Shown here piece by piece: positions 18,001 to 28,429 of a stretch of DNA of 64,000 nt. The position numbers and the translations under genes are program-made. The stretch is from Sulfuritalea sp. (GTDB taxonomy: Bacteria; Pseudomonadota; Gammaproteobacteria; Burkholderiales; Rhodocyclaceae). A model generated the notes under the pieces. That model saw only the letters and a list, made by a program, of their open reading frames with translations. It was not told where the DNA came from and ran no database searches. The stretch is taken from positions 210,911-274,910 of the forward strand of contig JADJFK010000013.1 in the NCBI GenBank assembly GCA_016708585.1, in the 5' to 3' direction. The first letter of the stretch is position 1. The number at the start of each line of letters is the position of its first letter.

Positions 18001-19192
18001 TGGTGCCGAGCTGCGGATGTGCCGGGTCGATCAGGTAGCCGATGACTTCCGCATGGAACGTGCTGCCGTCCCGCCTTTGCGCAATCATTTCGCTGTTGAA
18101 GGGCCTGCCCGCCGACAGCAGGGGAAAGGCGGAACGACCGAGCGCTTCATGGGCCCCGGCCGAATGGAACAGCAGGCTCGCGGGAAGTCCGATCAGGCTG
18201 GTATCGCCGGCGCCGAACATCTCGGCAAACTTCGGGTTGTAGCGCTGCATCATGCCGTCGCGGGTGAACAGGATGCCCACCGAGGCATTGCTCATGATCG
18301 CCTCGAGTTCGCTCATGGTTGCCGCGAGCGCGGCTTGCACGCTCCGGGTTTCCTCGATGTCCTCCATGATCCAGATGGTGCCGCGCCGGGTGTCTTCCGG
18401 GTCGTAGGCCTTGGCGAAGGTCCGGCACCAGACCAGGCTGCCGTCCTTGCGCCTGAACTGGCGTTCCGCGTTGAAGGATGCACCCGCCGCCAGGAGCGGT
18501 CCGGCGGCACGTCCCAGCTCCTCGTAGGATTCGATGCTGGGGTAGATGGATACCCCGGGCCGGCCGACAAGTTCTTCCCGCGTGTAGCCGAGGATTTCTG
18601 CGGCGCGAGGATTGCAGCGCTGGATGACACGCTCGCGGGAGTAGACGATGCCGACCGAAGCGTGAGTGAAGATCGCATCCAGTTCGAGCAATATCTGTCG
18701 CTGCGATTCCTCGGCTGCCTGCTGCCGGGTAACGTCGGTGCCCGCCCCGATGTATCCCAGGAAAACGCCGTTGGCGTCGAACCGGGGTTTGCCGCTCAGC
18801 CGGATGGTGACGCGAAGGCCGTCCGGACGGGTGAGGGCGTATTCGAAGTCGCGAAAGGGGCGGCGGTTTTCCATGTCATCGAGATGGCGCCGCCATTGCT
18901 CCGGGTCGCGGTCAAGTATCAGCCGGGTGGCGACTTGCTCGCGGGTCTTGCCGATGAACATGCCGGCCGACTGCCCGGTGATTTCGAAGAATCGCTCGGA
19001 GATGTAAGTGAAGCGCAGGGCCGAATCGGTTTCCCAGAACCAGTCGGAGGCCGCTTCCGCGATCAGGCGGAAACGGTCTTCGCTGTCGCGCAATGCGGCT
19101 TCCACGCGACGCCGTTCGGCATCGCCATGCGACCTGTTACGTGCGGGCGGACAGGCAGCTTTCCCCGCATCGTTCCCGGCGGGCTGTTTCAT
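15098..19192 (-). CDS. Multi-PAS GGDEF-EAL cyclic-di-GMP signalling protein
   Basis: A 1364-residue soluble protein. Seven PAS domains start at about residues 38, 168, 293, 418, 543, 685 and 810. They are followed by a GGDEF domain (about 940-1100, intact RLGGDEF, with the inhibitory RxxD as RESD five residues before it) and an EAL domain (about 1110-1360, with VEALIRW and DDFGTGYSSLSYL). Both diguanylate cyclase and phosphodiesterase sites look intact. PAS2-PAS3 and PAS4-PAS5 form an exact 250-residue tandem repeat. There are no membrane helices, so it probably senses cytoplasmic redox or ligand signals. Divergent from the methyltransferase gene. Confidence 0.93.
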   Translation of the reverse strand: MKQPAGNDAGKAACPPARNRSHGDAERRRVEAALRDSEDRFRLIAEAASDWFWETDSALRFTYISERFFEITGQSAGMFIGKTREQVATRLILDRDPEQWRRHLDDMENRRPFRDFEYALTRPDGLRVTIRLSGKPRFDANGVFLGYIGAGTDVTRQQAAEESQRQILLELDAIFTHASVGIVYSRERVIQRCNPRAAEILGYTREELVGRPGVSIYPSIESYEELGRAAGPLLAAGASFNAERQFRRKDGSLVWCRTFAKAYDPEDTRRGTIWIMEDIEETRSVQAALAATMSELEAIMSNASVGILFTRDGMMQRYNPKFAEMFGAGDTSLIGLPASLLFHSAGAHEALGRSAFPLLSAGRPFNSEMIAQRRDGSTFHAEVIGYLIDPAHPQLGTIWILNDISARRAEEARQRQTLLELEAIFTNASVGIIYSHGLVLQRCNPRAAEILGYAPEELIGQSMVVIAASKEASLAQGQAVGPLLAAGKSHSGEAQYRRKDGSLVWCHFLAKAIDPGNLDRGVIWIGEDIEERRQAQEQLKAALRELGAIMDNASVGILLTRDRKIRRHNRKFGEMFGFSESHAIGQPGHVLYRSGEEYDELGRLAGPLLSAAKPFQTELYMRRQDGTDLWINLIGYVSNPDQPAEGTIWLLEDRTAYKRADEALRRSHDELEERVSERTAELSQQLHFQQQLIEAIPSPVFYKDAKVRYLGCNSAFEAFIGRPASELIGMTPHDIAPPELADKYVAADRELLDKPGSQIYESQARCANGEMRDVMFHKAAFTRPDGTAAGLVGVMLDITERKRLEDNLRQAATVFESSAEGVTITKPDGAIIAVNRAFTEITGYEESEVLGLNPRLLQSGRHDKTFYREMWASLFSTGRWRGEIWNRRKCGELYPEWLSIAAVHDKQGRLTNYVATFSDITQHKRTEEQIRLLAFSDPLTGLPNRRLLLDRLQHALAASARNKRHGALFFIDLDDFKDLNDTLGHDKGDLLLQQVARRLAGCIRESDTVARLGGDEFVVMLEDLDEKLLEAIGRADSVGEKILSALNQPYMLGETKHHSTPSIGVTLFGDQHTSVEELLKQADLAMYQAKKSGRNALRFFDPEMQTVVAARVAMEADLRQGIEKNQFVLHYQPQVDRIGRTTGVEALIRWNHPQRGIVLPAEFIPLAEDTGLILPLGLWALDKACAQLNAWARRPETAHLTMAVNVSAQQFRQRDFYGQVLAALDGNNADPRKLKLELTESLLLDNVEEIITKMTALKEQKVGFSLDDFGTGYSSLSYLKRLPLDQIKIDQSFVRDVLFDPNDAAIARTIVALAHTLGLPVIAEGVETEEQLLFLASIGCHAYQGYLFSRPLLPEAFEEFARQA

Positions 19193-19403
19193 GGACGGGC
19201 TACCGAAAGCACCAAACTTCTCCTACGGCCGACGGGCGACCGATCTGCTCACACCCCGTCAGACCCCATGGTTTTCGGCAACTATAGCCTGATAGGCGGT
19301 GTCCGTACATCGAAACTCCGTATCGGATCCGCACCTAATAGGCGACAACCAGTCAGGCGGCCCCGATTCCGCAAGCGGCCTCGACTCCGCTAGCATTGCA
19401 TTC

Positions 19404-20039
19404 ATGAAACTCGATCCGGAAGCGTTGCGGCAGGTCGCCAGCCGCACGCTCGATCACTACCAAACGCGTGCCGAAGCCTTCTGGGAGGGCACGCGCAACC
19501 ACGACGTCGAGCAGAACATCGAGGCCCTGTTGCGTCATATCCGGTCGCCCGCGCCGCATTCCATCCTCGACTTCGGCTGCGGCCCAGGCAGGGATCTGGT
19601 CGCTTTCGCGCGGCGCGGGCATCGTGCCGTCGGTCTGGAAGGCGCCCCGGCGCTGGCGCAGATGGCGCGTACCCACAGCGGCTGCGAAGTCTGGCAGCAG
19701 GACTTCCTCAGCCTCGATTTGCCCGATTGCCATTTTGACGGCATCTTTGCCAACGCCTCGCTGTTTCATGTGCCGCGCCAGGAACTGCCGCGGGTATTGC
19801 GCCAGTTGCATGGAACGCTGAAGCCTGGTGGGGTGCTGTTCAGTTCGAATCCGCGCGGCGAAAATCAAGAGAGCATGAGCGGCGAGCGCTATGGGGCCTA
19901 CTACGACCTTGCGGCATGGAGGGCGTATCTGATCGCCGCCGGCTTTTCCGAACTGGAACACTACTATCGTCCGGTCGGCTTGCCCTTCGAGCGGCAGCCC
20001 TGGCTGGCCAGCGTCTGGAGGAAAGCGGGGCGCCCCTGA
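19404..20039 (+). CDS. SAM-dependent class I methyltransferase
   Basis: A 211-residue methyltransferase. Motif I, ILDFGCGPGRDLVAFARRGH, binds S-adenosylmethionine; FDGIFANASLFHV and LKPGGVLFSSNPRG are the later strands of the Rossmann-like fold. The ATG at 19404 gives a normal N-terminus; the longer frame from 19299 is unlikely. No neighbour identifies the substrate. The 211-bp gap to the divergent GGDEF-EAL gene must hold both promoters; I see no strong boxes there. Confidence 0.85.
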   Translation: MKLDPEALRQVASRTLDHYQTRAEAFWEGTRNHDVEQNIEALLRHIRSPAPHSILDFGCGPGRDLVAFARRGHRAVGLEGAPALAQMARTHSGCEVWQQDFLSLDLPDCHFDGIFANASLFHVPRQELPRVLRQLHGTLKPGGVLFSSNPRGENQESMSGERYGAYYDLAAWRAYLIAAGFSELEHYYRPVGLPFERQPWLASVWRKAGRP

Positions 20040-20167
20040 GCTGCTGTCGCGGCTGGCAGCCACCCCGATTGCGTCAGGCGCGAGACCCCGGGACGTGAAA
20101 CCGGCCTGCCTCTGAAGCAGGGGTTGGCCGGGTGAACCGGCCCGTGAGTCGCGGGTGCGGGATTACT

Positions 20168-20515
20168 TCAAGGCCCGAGGCAACGCGCCGCGGCCGCCGC
20201 ATTGGCGATCGAGTTCAACTGCTCCGCTTTGGCCTTGTCATCGAGCGCGCCGTTGTAAAACACCCTGTCGGCTTGCGCGGCATAGTCCTGGCAACTGGGC
20301 GGGCTGACAAGAATGCGGGTGCGAAACTGGTACGCGTTCGTCGCATCGGTCTGCGGGGGCGCTTGATACGGGTTGGACCCTGGCGGCGGCGGTTTGGGTG
20401 CCGGCGCTATCGGCTGGGCAGGTGCCGCCGCATTTGCGGCGATCGGAGCGGCGAACGCAATTGCCACAGCGCTAGCCAAGGCTGTCAGTGCCGTCGTTGC
20501 GATCCTGGACATCAT
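20168..20515 (-). CDS. Small exported Pro/Ala-rich protein
   Basis: A 115-residue protein with a clear Sec signal peptide (LTALASAVAIAFAAPIAANA), a Pro-rich segment (APAPKPPPPGSNPY) and a C-terminal part containing two Cys (SPPSCQDYAAQ and ARCLGP) that could form a disulfide in the periplasm. The ATG at 20515 is preferred because AGGAG lies just upstream; an in-frame ATG at 20530 would add five residues. Function unknown. Confidence 0.7.
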   Translation of the reverse strand: MMSRIATTALTALASAVAIAFAAPIAANAAAPAQPIAPAPKPPPPGSNPYQAPPQTDATNAYQFRTRILVSPPSCQDYAAQADRVFYNGALDDKAKAEQLNSIANAAAAARCLGP

Positions 20516-20618
20516 CTTTCTCCTCGTCATGTGGTCCTGATCCTTGTCCGGCCGATGCTGCCGGCACGAAGATCCATGCCAATGATTTCATACTAGCTCA
20601 TTTCGCCGCCGCAGGCAT

Positions 20619-20947
20619 TTACAGATTTGCCTTACGCCGGTCGTGCTCGGACCACAAGGCCCGGGCGAACGCCTTCCAGGCCGGACCGCCATGCGTATCG
20701 ATATTTTCGTTGGCGCTTTCTCTCATCACCGTCAGCATCAGTTGCGCCAGGCCGAAAAGCTCGAGGCGCGCCCGTTGCAGCGGCTCATCGGGGTCGCAGT
20801 CGAGGGCGTCTGGCTTGCAGTCGAAAGCCTGGCGCGCCAGTTCACGCACCTGGACCGGATTGTCCCAGTCGATACCGAGAATCACGCCCTTGGTCTCGAT
20901 CTCGTGCTCGATCTGCGCAGCTTCCCGGGAATAGTTCTCCAGCCCGC

Positions 20948-20951
<4 letters not shown>
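20619..20951 (-). CDS. Conserved hypothetical protein downstream of uvrA
   Basis: A 110-residue soluble acidic protein (N-terminus SGLENYSREAAQIEHEI, then GVILGIDWDNPVQVRELARQAF). Its start overlaps the uvrA stop (ATGA on the minus strand), so it is translationally coupled to uvrA. No catalytic motif seen; function not recognised. Confidence 0.75.
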
Positions 20952-23830
<2,879 letters not shown>

Positions 23831-23920
23831 GATGCATGCTGCGATGTTGGGGGAACCGGAGAATATACCCCGCCGGGGATTCGATAGCCAATGTGCGGTT
23901 TCCCCTGTCGTGGCAGGGTC

Positions 23921-23944
23921 GCCGTACCGCCACCGCCGACTTTT
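23921..23944 (-). repeat. Dispersed 24-bp motif, copy 4 (uvrA-vapB intergenic)
   Basis: The reverse strand reads AAAAGTCGGCGG, TGGCGGT, ACGGC, with one change in the core. It lies between the divergent uvrA and vapB genes. Confidence 0.65.
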
Positions 23945-23966
23945 TTGTTCCCCCTTGCCATGTTTT

Positions 23967-23978
23967 GCATATTTATGC
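23967..23978. promoter_or_regulatory. Palindromic operator candidate of vapBC
   Basis: GCATA-TT-TATGC is a perfect inverted repeat in an AT-rich island just before vapB (ATG 23991). A possible promoter is TTGCCA (23955-23960) with TTTAAT (23979-23984), 18 bp apart. VapB-family antitoxins usually repress their own operon at such palindromes. Confidence 0.5.
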
Positions 23979-23990
23979 TTTAATGCGTTT

Positions 23991-24242
23991 ATGCGAACGA
24001 CCATTGACCTCTCCGATGAACTGTTCCGTCGCGCCAAGGCGGAGGCGGCCTTGCGCGGTCGCAAGTTGAAGGACCTGGTCGAGGATGGCCTGCGCCGTGT
24101 GCTGGATCAGCCCGACGCGCCGTCGGCCGTTCCACCCCCGGCTTCGCTGCATGACCTGATGCAGGATTGTTGCGGCGTGGCGGAGCCGACGCCGCCGGAT
24201 TATTCGGTCAATCCGTCGCATCTGGACGGCTTCGGCCGCTAA
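23991..24242 (+). CDS. vapB: VapB-type ribbon-helix-helix antitoxin
   Basis: An 83-residue protein. The N-terminus (RTTIDLSDELFRRAKAEAA) is a typical ribbon-helix-helix strand-helix pair for DNA binding and dimerisation. The C-terminal half, rich in Pro, Asp and Ser, would be the disordered tail that wraps the toxin. The ATG at 23991 is chosen by family similarity over the longer frame reaching into uvrA. Four bases separate it from the toxin gene. Confidence 0.88.
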   Translation: MRTTIDLSDELFRRAKAEAALRGRKLKDLVEDGLRRVLDQPDAPSAVPPPASLHDLMQDCCGVAEPTPPDYSVNPSHLDGFGR

Positions 24243-24246
24243 CTGC

Positions 24247-24684
24247 ATGCAACGCGGCGTACTGCTTGATACCGGGCCTCTGGTTGCCTATTTCTGTCCC
24301 ACGGACCGTTTTCACGCCTGGGCCGTCAGCCAGTTCGCTTCATTCATTGCCCCCGTGACGACCTGCGAACCCGTGCTGGCTGAAAGCTGCTTTCTGCTGG
24401 CGCGTGCCGGGGTGTCGCCAACGCGGGTGCTGAACAAGCTGGCACAGGGCGTATTTCGCATCGGGGTAGGCATCGAGCGGGATGCTGCCGCGATCGCGGC
24501 CCTGATGCAGCGCTACGCAGACCTGCCGATGACGCTGGCCGACGCCTGCATGGTGCGTCTGGCCGAGACACAACCCGGTCCGTTGTGTACATTGGATCGC
24601 GACTTCCACGTTTACCGCCGGCAGGGTCGCCATCCCCTGGACTTGATCATGCCGGACGACCTCACCTTGCCGCCAAGCTCCTGA
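24247..24684 (+). CDS. vapC: VapC-type PIN-domain ribonuclease toxin
   Basis: A 145-residue PIN-domain protein. Acidic residues expected at the metal site are visible: Asp in VLLDTGPL, Glu in EPVLAES, Asp in MTLADACMV and Asp in TLDRDFHVYR. VapC toxins cut tRNA or rRNA when free of VapB. The pair lies between uvrA and the MFS-ssb genes, which adjoin each other in many relatives, so it is probably a recent arrival. Confidence 0.9.
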   Translation: MQRGVLLDTGPLVAYFCPTDRFHAWAVSQFASFIAPVTTCEPVLAESCFLLARAGVSPTRVLNKLAQGVFRIGVGIERDAAAIAALMQRYADLPMTLADACMVRLAETQPGPLCTLDRDFHVYRRQGRHPLDLIMPDDLTLPPSS

Positions 24685-24689
24685 ATCCC

Positions 24690-25928
24690 ATGCTATCTCC
24701 CACGCCCGACGGCATGAGCCGCGACGAAAAGCGCGCCGGCGTATCCCTCGCCTCGATCTTCGCGCTGCGCATGCTCGGGCTGTTCCTGATCCTGCCGGTG
24801 TTCGCGATCCATGCCCAGACCATTCCCGGCGGCGACGACCTGACCCTGGTCGGCATTGCGCTCGGCGCCTACGGCCTGACCCAGGCGATGTTCCAGATTC
24901 CCTTCGGCATGGCCGCCGACACCTATGGTCGCAAACGGGTCATCATCACCGGCTTGCTGCTGTTTGCCTTCGGTTCGGCCGTGGCCGCCCTGGCGACCGA
25001 CATCTGGTGGACCATCCTCGGTCGCGTCCTGCAGGGCGCGGGGGCGATCTCGGCGGCGGTCACCGCGCTGGCCGCCGACCTGACGCGCGAACAGCACCGC
25101 ACCAAGGTCATGGCGATGATCGGCTCCTCGATCGGACTGGTGTTCGCCATCTCGCTGGTCGCCGCACCCGCGCTGTACGCGGCGATCGGCATGGGCGGGA
25201 TTTTCTGGCTGACGGCAATCCTGGCGCTCGCCGCCATCGGCCTGGTTACCCACGTGGTGCCGCCGGCACCGCCGCTGCCGGGCGGACCGAAACCGCCGTT
25301 TCGCGAAGTGCTGCTCGATACCCAGTTGCTGCGGCTGAACTTCGGCATCTTTACCCTGCACATGGTGCAGATGGCGATGTTCGTCGTGGTGCCCGGCCTG
25401 CTGGTCCGTTATGGCGGCCTGCCGCTGGCTTCGCACTGGCAGATCTACCTGCCGGCGGTGCTGGCCTCCTTCGTCCTGATGGTGCCGGCGATCATCCTCG
25501 CCGAGAAGCGCAACAAGGTGCAGCCGGTGTTCGTCTCCGCCATCGGCCTGTTGCTCCTTACCTTGTTGGTGATGGGCTTCGGCAGCACGAGTTTCGCGGT
25601 GGTGGCCGGCGGCCTGCTGAGCTTCTTCGTCGCCTTCAACATCCTCGAAGCCATGCTGCCCTCGCTGATTTCGCGCATTGCGCCGTCCAGTGCCAAGGGC
25701 GCGGCCCTGGGGGTCTACAACACCACCCAGGCCCTCGGCCTGTTTACCGGCGGCGCCCTGGGCGGCTGGCTGGTAAAGAATTACGATGCGGGCGCGGTGT
25801 TTGTCGGCGGCGCGGCGATGGCCGCGCTCTGGCTGGCGGCGGCGGCCACCATGCCGCCGGTGCCCGTGCGGCGAACGGCAGCCGCGACGGCACCATCCAC
25901 GCATGGCATACTTGAAAGCAAACCCTGA
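24690..25928 (+). CDS. MFS transporter, YajR-like
   Basis: A 412-residue major-facilitator protein with about 12 helices. The N-terminus (ASIFALRMLGLFLILPVFAIHAQ, with GAYGLTQAMFQIPFG and the motif A loop DTYGRKRVI) is close to E. coli YajR, but the C-terminal soluble domain of YajR is absent. Likely a drug or metabolite exporter. The ATG at 24690 lies 5 bases after vapC; an in-frame ATG eight codons in (MSRDEKRAG) is an alternative. ssb follows after 12 bases. Confidence 0.87.
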   Translation: MLSPTPDGMSRDEKRAGVSLASIFALRMLGLFLILPVFAIHAQTIPGGDDLTLVGIALGAYGLTQAMFQIPFGMAADTYGRKRVIITGLLLFAFGSAVAALATDIWWTILGRVLQGAGAISAAVTALAADLTREQHRTKVMAMIGSSIGLVFAISLVAAPALYAAIGMGGIFWLTAILALAAIGLVTHVVPPAPPLPGGPKPPFREVLLDTQLLRLNFGIFTLHMVQMAMFVVVPGLLVRYGGLPLASHWQIYLPAVLASFVLMVPAIILAEKRNKVQPVFVSAIGLLLLTLLVMGFGSTSFAVVAGGLLSFFVAFNILEAMLPSLISRIAPSSAKGAALGVYNTTQALGLFTGGALGGWLVKNYDAGAVFVGGAAMAALWLAAAATMPPVPVRRTAAATAPSTHGILESKP

Positions 25929-25940
25929 GGAGAAGGTGAC

Positions 25941-26396
25941 ATGGCATCTGTGAACAAGGTAATTCTGGTGGGCAATCTCGGCGCGGACCCGGAGATGCGC
26001 TATCTGCCCAGCGGCGAGGCGGTGGCCAACATCCGCATCGCCACCACCGATACGTGGAAGGACAAGGACGGCAACAAGCAGGAGGCCACCGAGTGGCATC
26101 GCGTCAGCTTCTTCGGCAGGCAGGCGGAAGTGTGCGGGCAGTACCTGAAGAAGGGTTCGCAGATTTATGTCGAGGGATCCATCCGTACCCGCAAATGGCA
26201 GGACAAGGAGGGCCAGGACCGCTACTCGACCGAAATCCGCGGCGATCGCATGCAGATGCTCGGCGGCCGCCAGGGCATGAGCGACGCACCGCCGCGCGAG
26301 GGCGCCGGCGCGGGCTCCGCTGGCGGCGGCAATCGCCCCGCGGCGCAGCCGGCCGGCGGCAACTTCAATGACTTCGAGGACGACATTCCGTTCTAG
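25941..26396 (+). CDS. ssb: Single-stranded DNA-binding protein
   Basis: A 151-residue SSB. The OB-fold N-terminal domain (ASVNKVILVGNLGADPEMRY, WHRVSFFGRQAEV) is followed by a Gly/Ala/Pro-rich linker and the conserved acidic tip DFEDDIPF, which recruits repair and replication partners. A good Shine-Dalgarno (GAGGAGAAGG) precedes the ATG. A 106-bp gap with only a weak GC hairpin follows. Confidence 0.97.
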   Translation: MASVNKVILVGNLGADPEMRYLPSGEAVANIRIATTDTWKDKDGNKQEATEWHRVSFFGRQAEVCGQYLKKGSQIYVEGSIRTRKWQDKEGQDRYSTEIRGDRMQMLGGRQGMSDAPPREGAGAGSAGGGNRPAAQPAGGNFNDFEDDIPF

Positions 26397-26502
26397 TCGC
26401 CAGGCAGGCTGACACTGCGGGGATCGCCGTGGAACCCCGGACGCCGGGTCACCGGCGGCTTTACGCAGGCTTCCGGGATGTTCGCCAGACGGGTTCCGTC
26501 CA

Positions 26503-27822
26503 ATGAAGATGGCTGAAAAACTCAAGCTGATTTCCTGGCGCGACATCGTGTTCGTCGCGCTGCCGTCCCTGTTCCTGGCGATCGGCGCATTCTGGCTGGC
26601 GGCGCAGTTCATCAAGCCGGCGCCGCCCGATCAGCTGGTGATCAGCACCGGTGGCGACAGCGGCGCCTACCAGATCTTCGCCGCCCGCTACAAGGACGTG
26701 CTGGCGCGCTACGGCATTACGCTGGTGGCGAAGCCATCCGCCGGTTCGACGGAAAACCTGGCGCGCCTGCGCGATCCGGCGTTCGGGGTCGATGTTGCGT
26801 TCATCCAGGCCGGCACGGCGCGTCCCAACGAAGATGATGGACTGTTTTCGCTGGGCGACATGTATCACGAGCCGCTATGGATTTTCTACCGCGAGGCGGC
26901 CTTGGGCAGGACCGACAACCTGCTCGACCTCAAGGGCAAGCGTATCGCGGTGGGCGGCCCCGGCAGCGGTACGCGGCATCTGGCGATGGAACTCCTGGCG
27001 GCGAACGGCATCGATGCGAAGAACTCGAAACTGATCGAAGTCGGCGGCCTGGAACTGATGGGGCGGCTGCAGAAGAACGACATTGACGCGGTATTCGTGG
27101 TCGGACCGACGCAGTCTTCCCTGGTCTGGTCGCTGCTCTACGCACCGGGCGTGCGCCTGATGAGCCTGGCGCGCGCCGATGCCTACACGCGGCGCTTTCC
27201 GTACCTGACGCGCCTCGTATTGCCGCGCGGGGTCATCGACCTGCCGCAGGATATTCCGCCGAGCGATATCCAGTTGGTGTCGCCGATGGCGACCCTGCTG
27301 GCGCGGGAAGACACGCATCCGGCCCTGATCGATCTGCTGATGCAGGCCGCGGATGAGGTCCATGGCGAACCGGGCGTATTCCAGAAACCCGACGAGTTTC
27401 CCCGCGCCGGGCACGGCGAGTTTCCGCTGTCGCCGGAAGCCGGGCGCTACTACAAGTCCGGCAAACCTTTCCTGCAGCGCTATCTGCCATTCTGGGCGGC
27501 AACGCTGATCGATCGCACGGTAGTGATGCTGTTGCCGATGATCGTCGTACTGTTCCCGCTGATCCGCTTTGCGCCGCTGATCTACGGCTGGCGGGTGCGC
27601 TCGCGCATCTACCGGCGCTACGGTGAATTGAAGTTCCTCGAAAATCAAGTCAATGAAACCCCCGGCCTGCACACGCGCGACGAGTGGCTGGGGAAACTCG
27701 ACGCCATCGAGAAGGATGCCAGCACGATCCGCACGCCGCTGGCGTTCACCGACATGCTCTACACCCTGCGCGTGCATATCGACCTGGTGCGGGAGATCAT
27801 CGTGCGCCAAACGTTGCCCTGA
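26503..27822 (+). CDS. TAXI-family solute-binding protein with membrane anchors at both ends
   Basis: A 439-residue protein. Residues about 14-36 form a non-cleaved membrane helix. The TAXI periplasmic binding domain follows (LVISTGGDSGAYQIFA, KPSAGSTENLARLRD, GGPGSGTRHLAMELL, DAVFVVGPTQS). A second helix lies at about 335-355, and a cytoplasmic coiled tail ends the protein. TAXI proteins normally work with a fused DctQM TRAP permease; none is adjacent. It may serve a distant permease or act as a membrane-tethered sensor. A terminator follows. Confidence 0.82.
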   Translation: MKMAEKLKLISWRDIVFVALPSLFLAIGAFWLAAQFIKPAPPDQLVISTGGDSGAYQIFAARYKDVLARYGITLVAKPSAGSTENLARLRDPAFGVDVAFIQAGTARPNEDDGLFSLGDMYHEPLWIFYREAALGRTDNLLDLKGKRIAVGGPGSGTRHLAMELLAANGIDAKNSKLIEVGGLELMGRLQKNDIDAVFVVGPTQSSLVWSLLYAPGVRLMSLARADAYTRRFPYLTRLVLPRGVIDLPQDIPPSDIQLVSPMATLLAREDTHPALIDLLMQAADEVHGEPGVFQKPDEFPRAGHGEFPLSPEAGRYYKSGKPFLQRYLPFWAATLIDRTVVMLLPMIVVLFPLIRFAPLIYGWRVRSRIYRRYGELKFLENQVNETPGLHTRDEWLGKLDAIEKDASTIRTPLAFTDMLYTLRVHIDLVREIIVRQTLP

Positions 27823-27825
27823 GCC

Positions 27826-27849
27826 GCCGTAGCGCCAGCGCCGACTTTC
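27826..27849 (-). repeat. Dispersed 24-bp motif, copy 5 (after the TAXI gene)
   Basis: The reverse strand reads GAAAGTCGGCGC, TGGCGCT, ACGGC. It starts 3 bases after the TAXI gene stop. Confidence 0.7.
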
Positions 27850-27864
27850 TCATTGGCTGCGGGG

Positions 27865-27887
27865 GGCCGACTGCAGCCGGCCTTTTT
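27865..27887 (+). terminator. Rho-independent terminator of the TAXI gene
   Basis: Stem GGCCG-ACTGCAGC-CGGCC followed by TTTTT; an alternative pairing GGCTGC/GCAGCC overlaps it. It lies between the convergent TAXI and heptose adenylyltransferase genes. Confidence 0.65.
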
Positions 27888-27928
27888 GCCGCAACCCGGC
27901 GGGCTGATGCCCGCTCAACGATTGGCCC

Positions 27929-28417
27929 TCAGAGCTTGCGAATCTTCTCCATCAGCGCCGTGGTCGAGCGCTGGTGAATGAAGGGAATGGAGTGCACGCT
28001 GCCGCCCCGGTCACTGACTTCCCGGTAGCCGACAATCCTTTCGACCGGCCAGTCGCCGCCCTTGACCAGCACCTCGGGCCGGCATTCGAGGATGCGTGCC
28101 AGCGGCGTGTCCTCGTCGAACCAGGTCACCAGGCTCACGCATTCGAGCGCGGCCAGCAGCGCCATGCGGTCGGCCAACGGGTTCACCGGGCGGTCGTCGC
28201 CCTTGCCCAGGCGCCTGACCGAAGCGTCGGAATTGACTGCGACGACCAGCGCGGCACCCAGCGCACGGGCCTGCGCCAGGTAGGTGACATGGCCGCGGTG
28301 CAGGATGTCGAAGCAGCCGTTGGTGAATACCAGCGGCCGCGGCAGGCGGGCGACGCGACCGGCGAGGTCGGCGGGATCGACAATCTTGGCCTCGAAGGCC
28401 GGCGACGGGCAGGCCAA
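27929..28417 (-). CDS. rfaE2: D-glycero-beta-D-manno-heptose 1-phosphate adenylyltransferase
   Basis: A 162-residue nucleotidyltransferase making ADP-heptose for the lipopolysaccharide core. The signatures VFTNGCFDILHRGHVTYLAQA (HxGH class) and ALVVAVNSDASVRRLGKG are intact. It is the stand-alone adenylyltransferase half of HldE; the kinase half is not in the window. It lies downstream of the BON lipoprotein and phosphoheptose isomerase genes on the same strand. Confidence 0.93.
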   Translation of the reverse strand: MACPSPAFEAKIVDPADLAGRVARLPRPLVFTNGCFDILHRGHVTYLAQARALGAALVVAVNSDASVRRLGKGDDRPVNPLADRMALLAALECVSLVTWFDEDTPLARILECRPEVLVKGGDWPVERIVGYREVSDRGGSVHSIPFIHQRSTTALMEKIRKL

Positions 28418-28429
28418 GCGATGCCGCTC

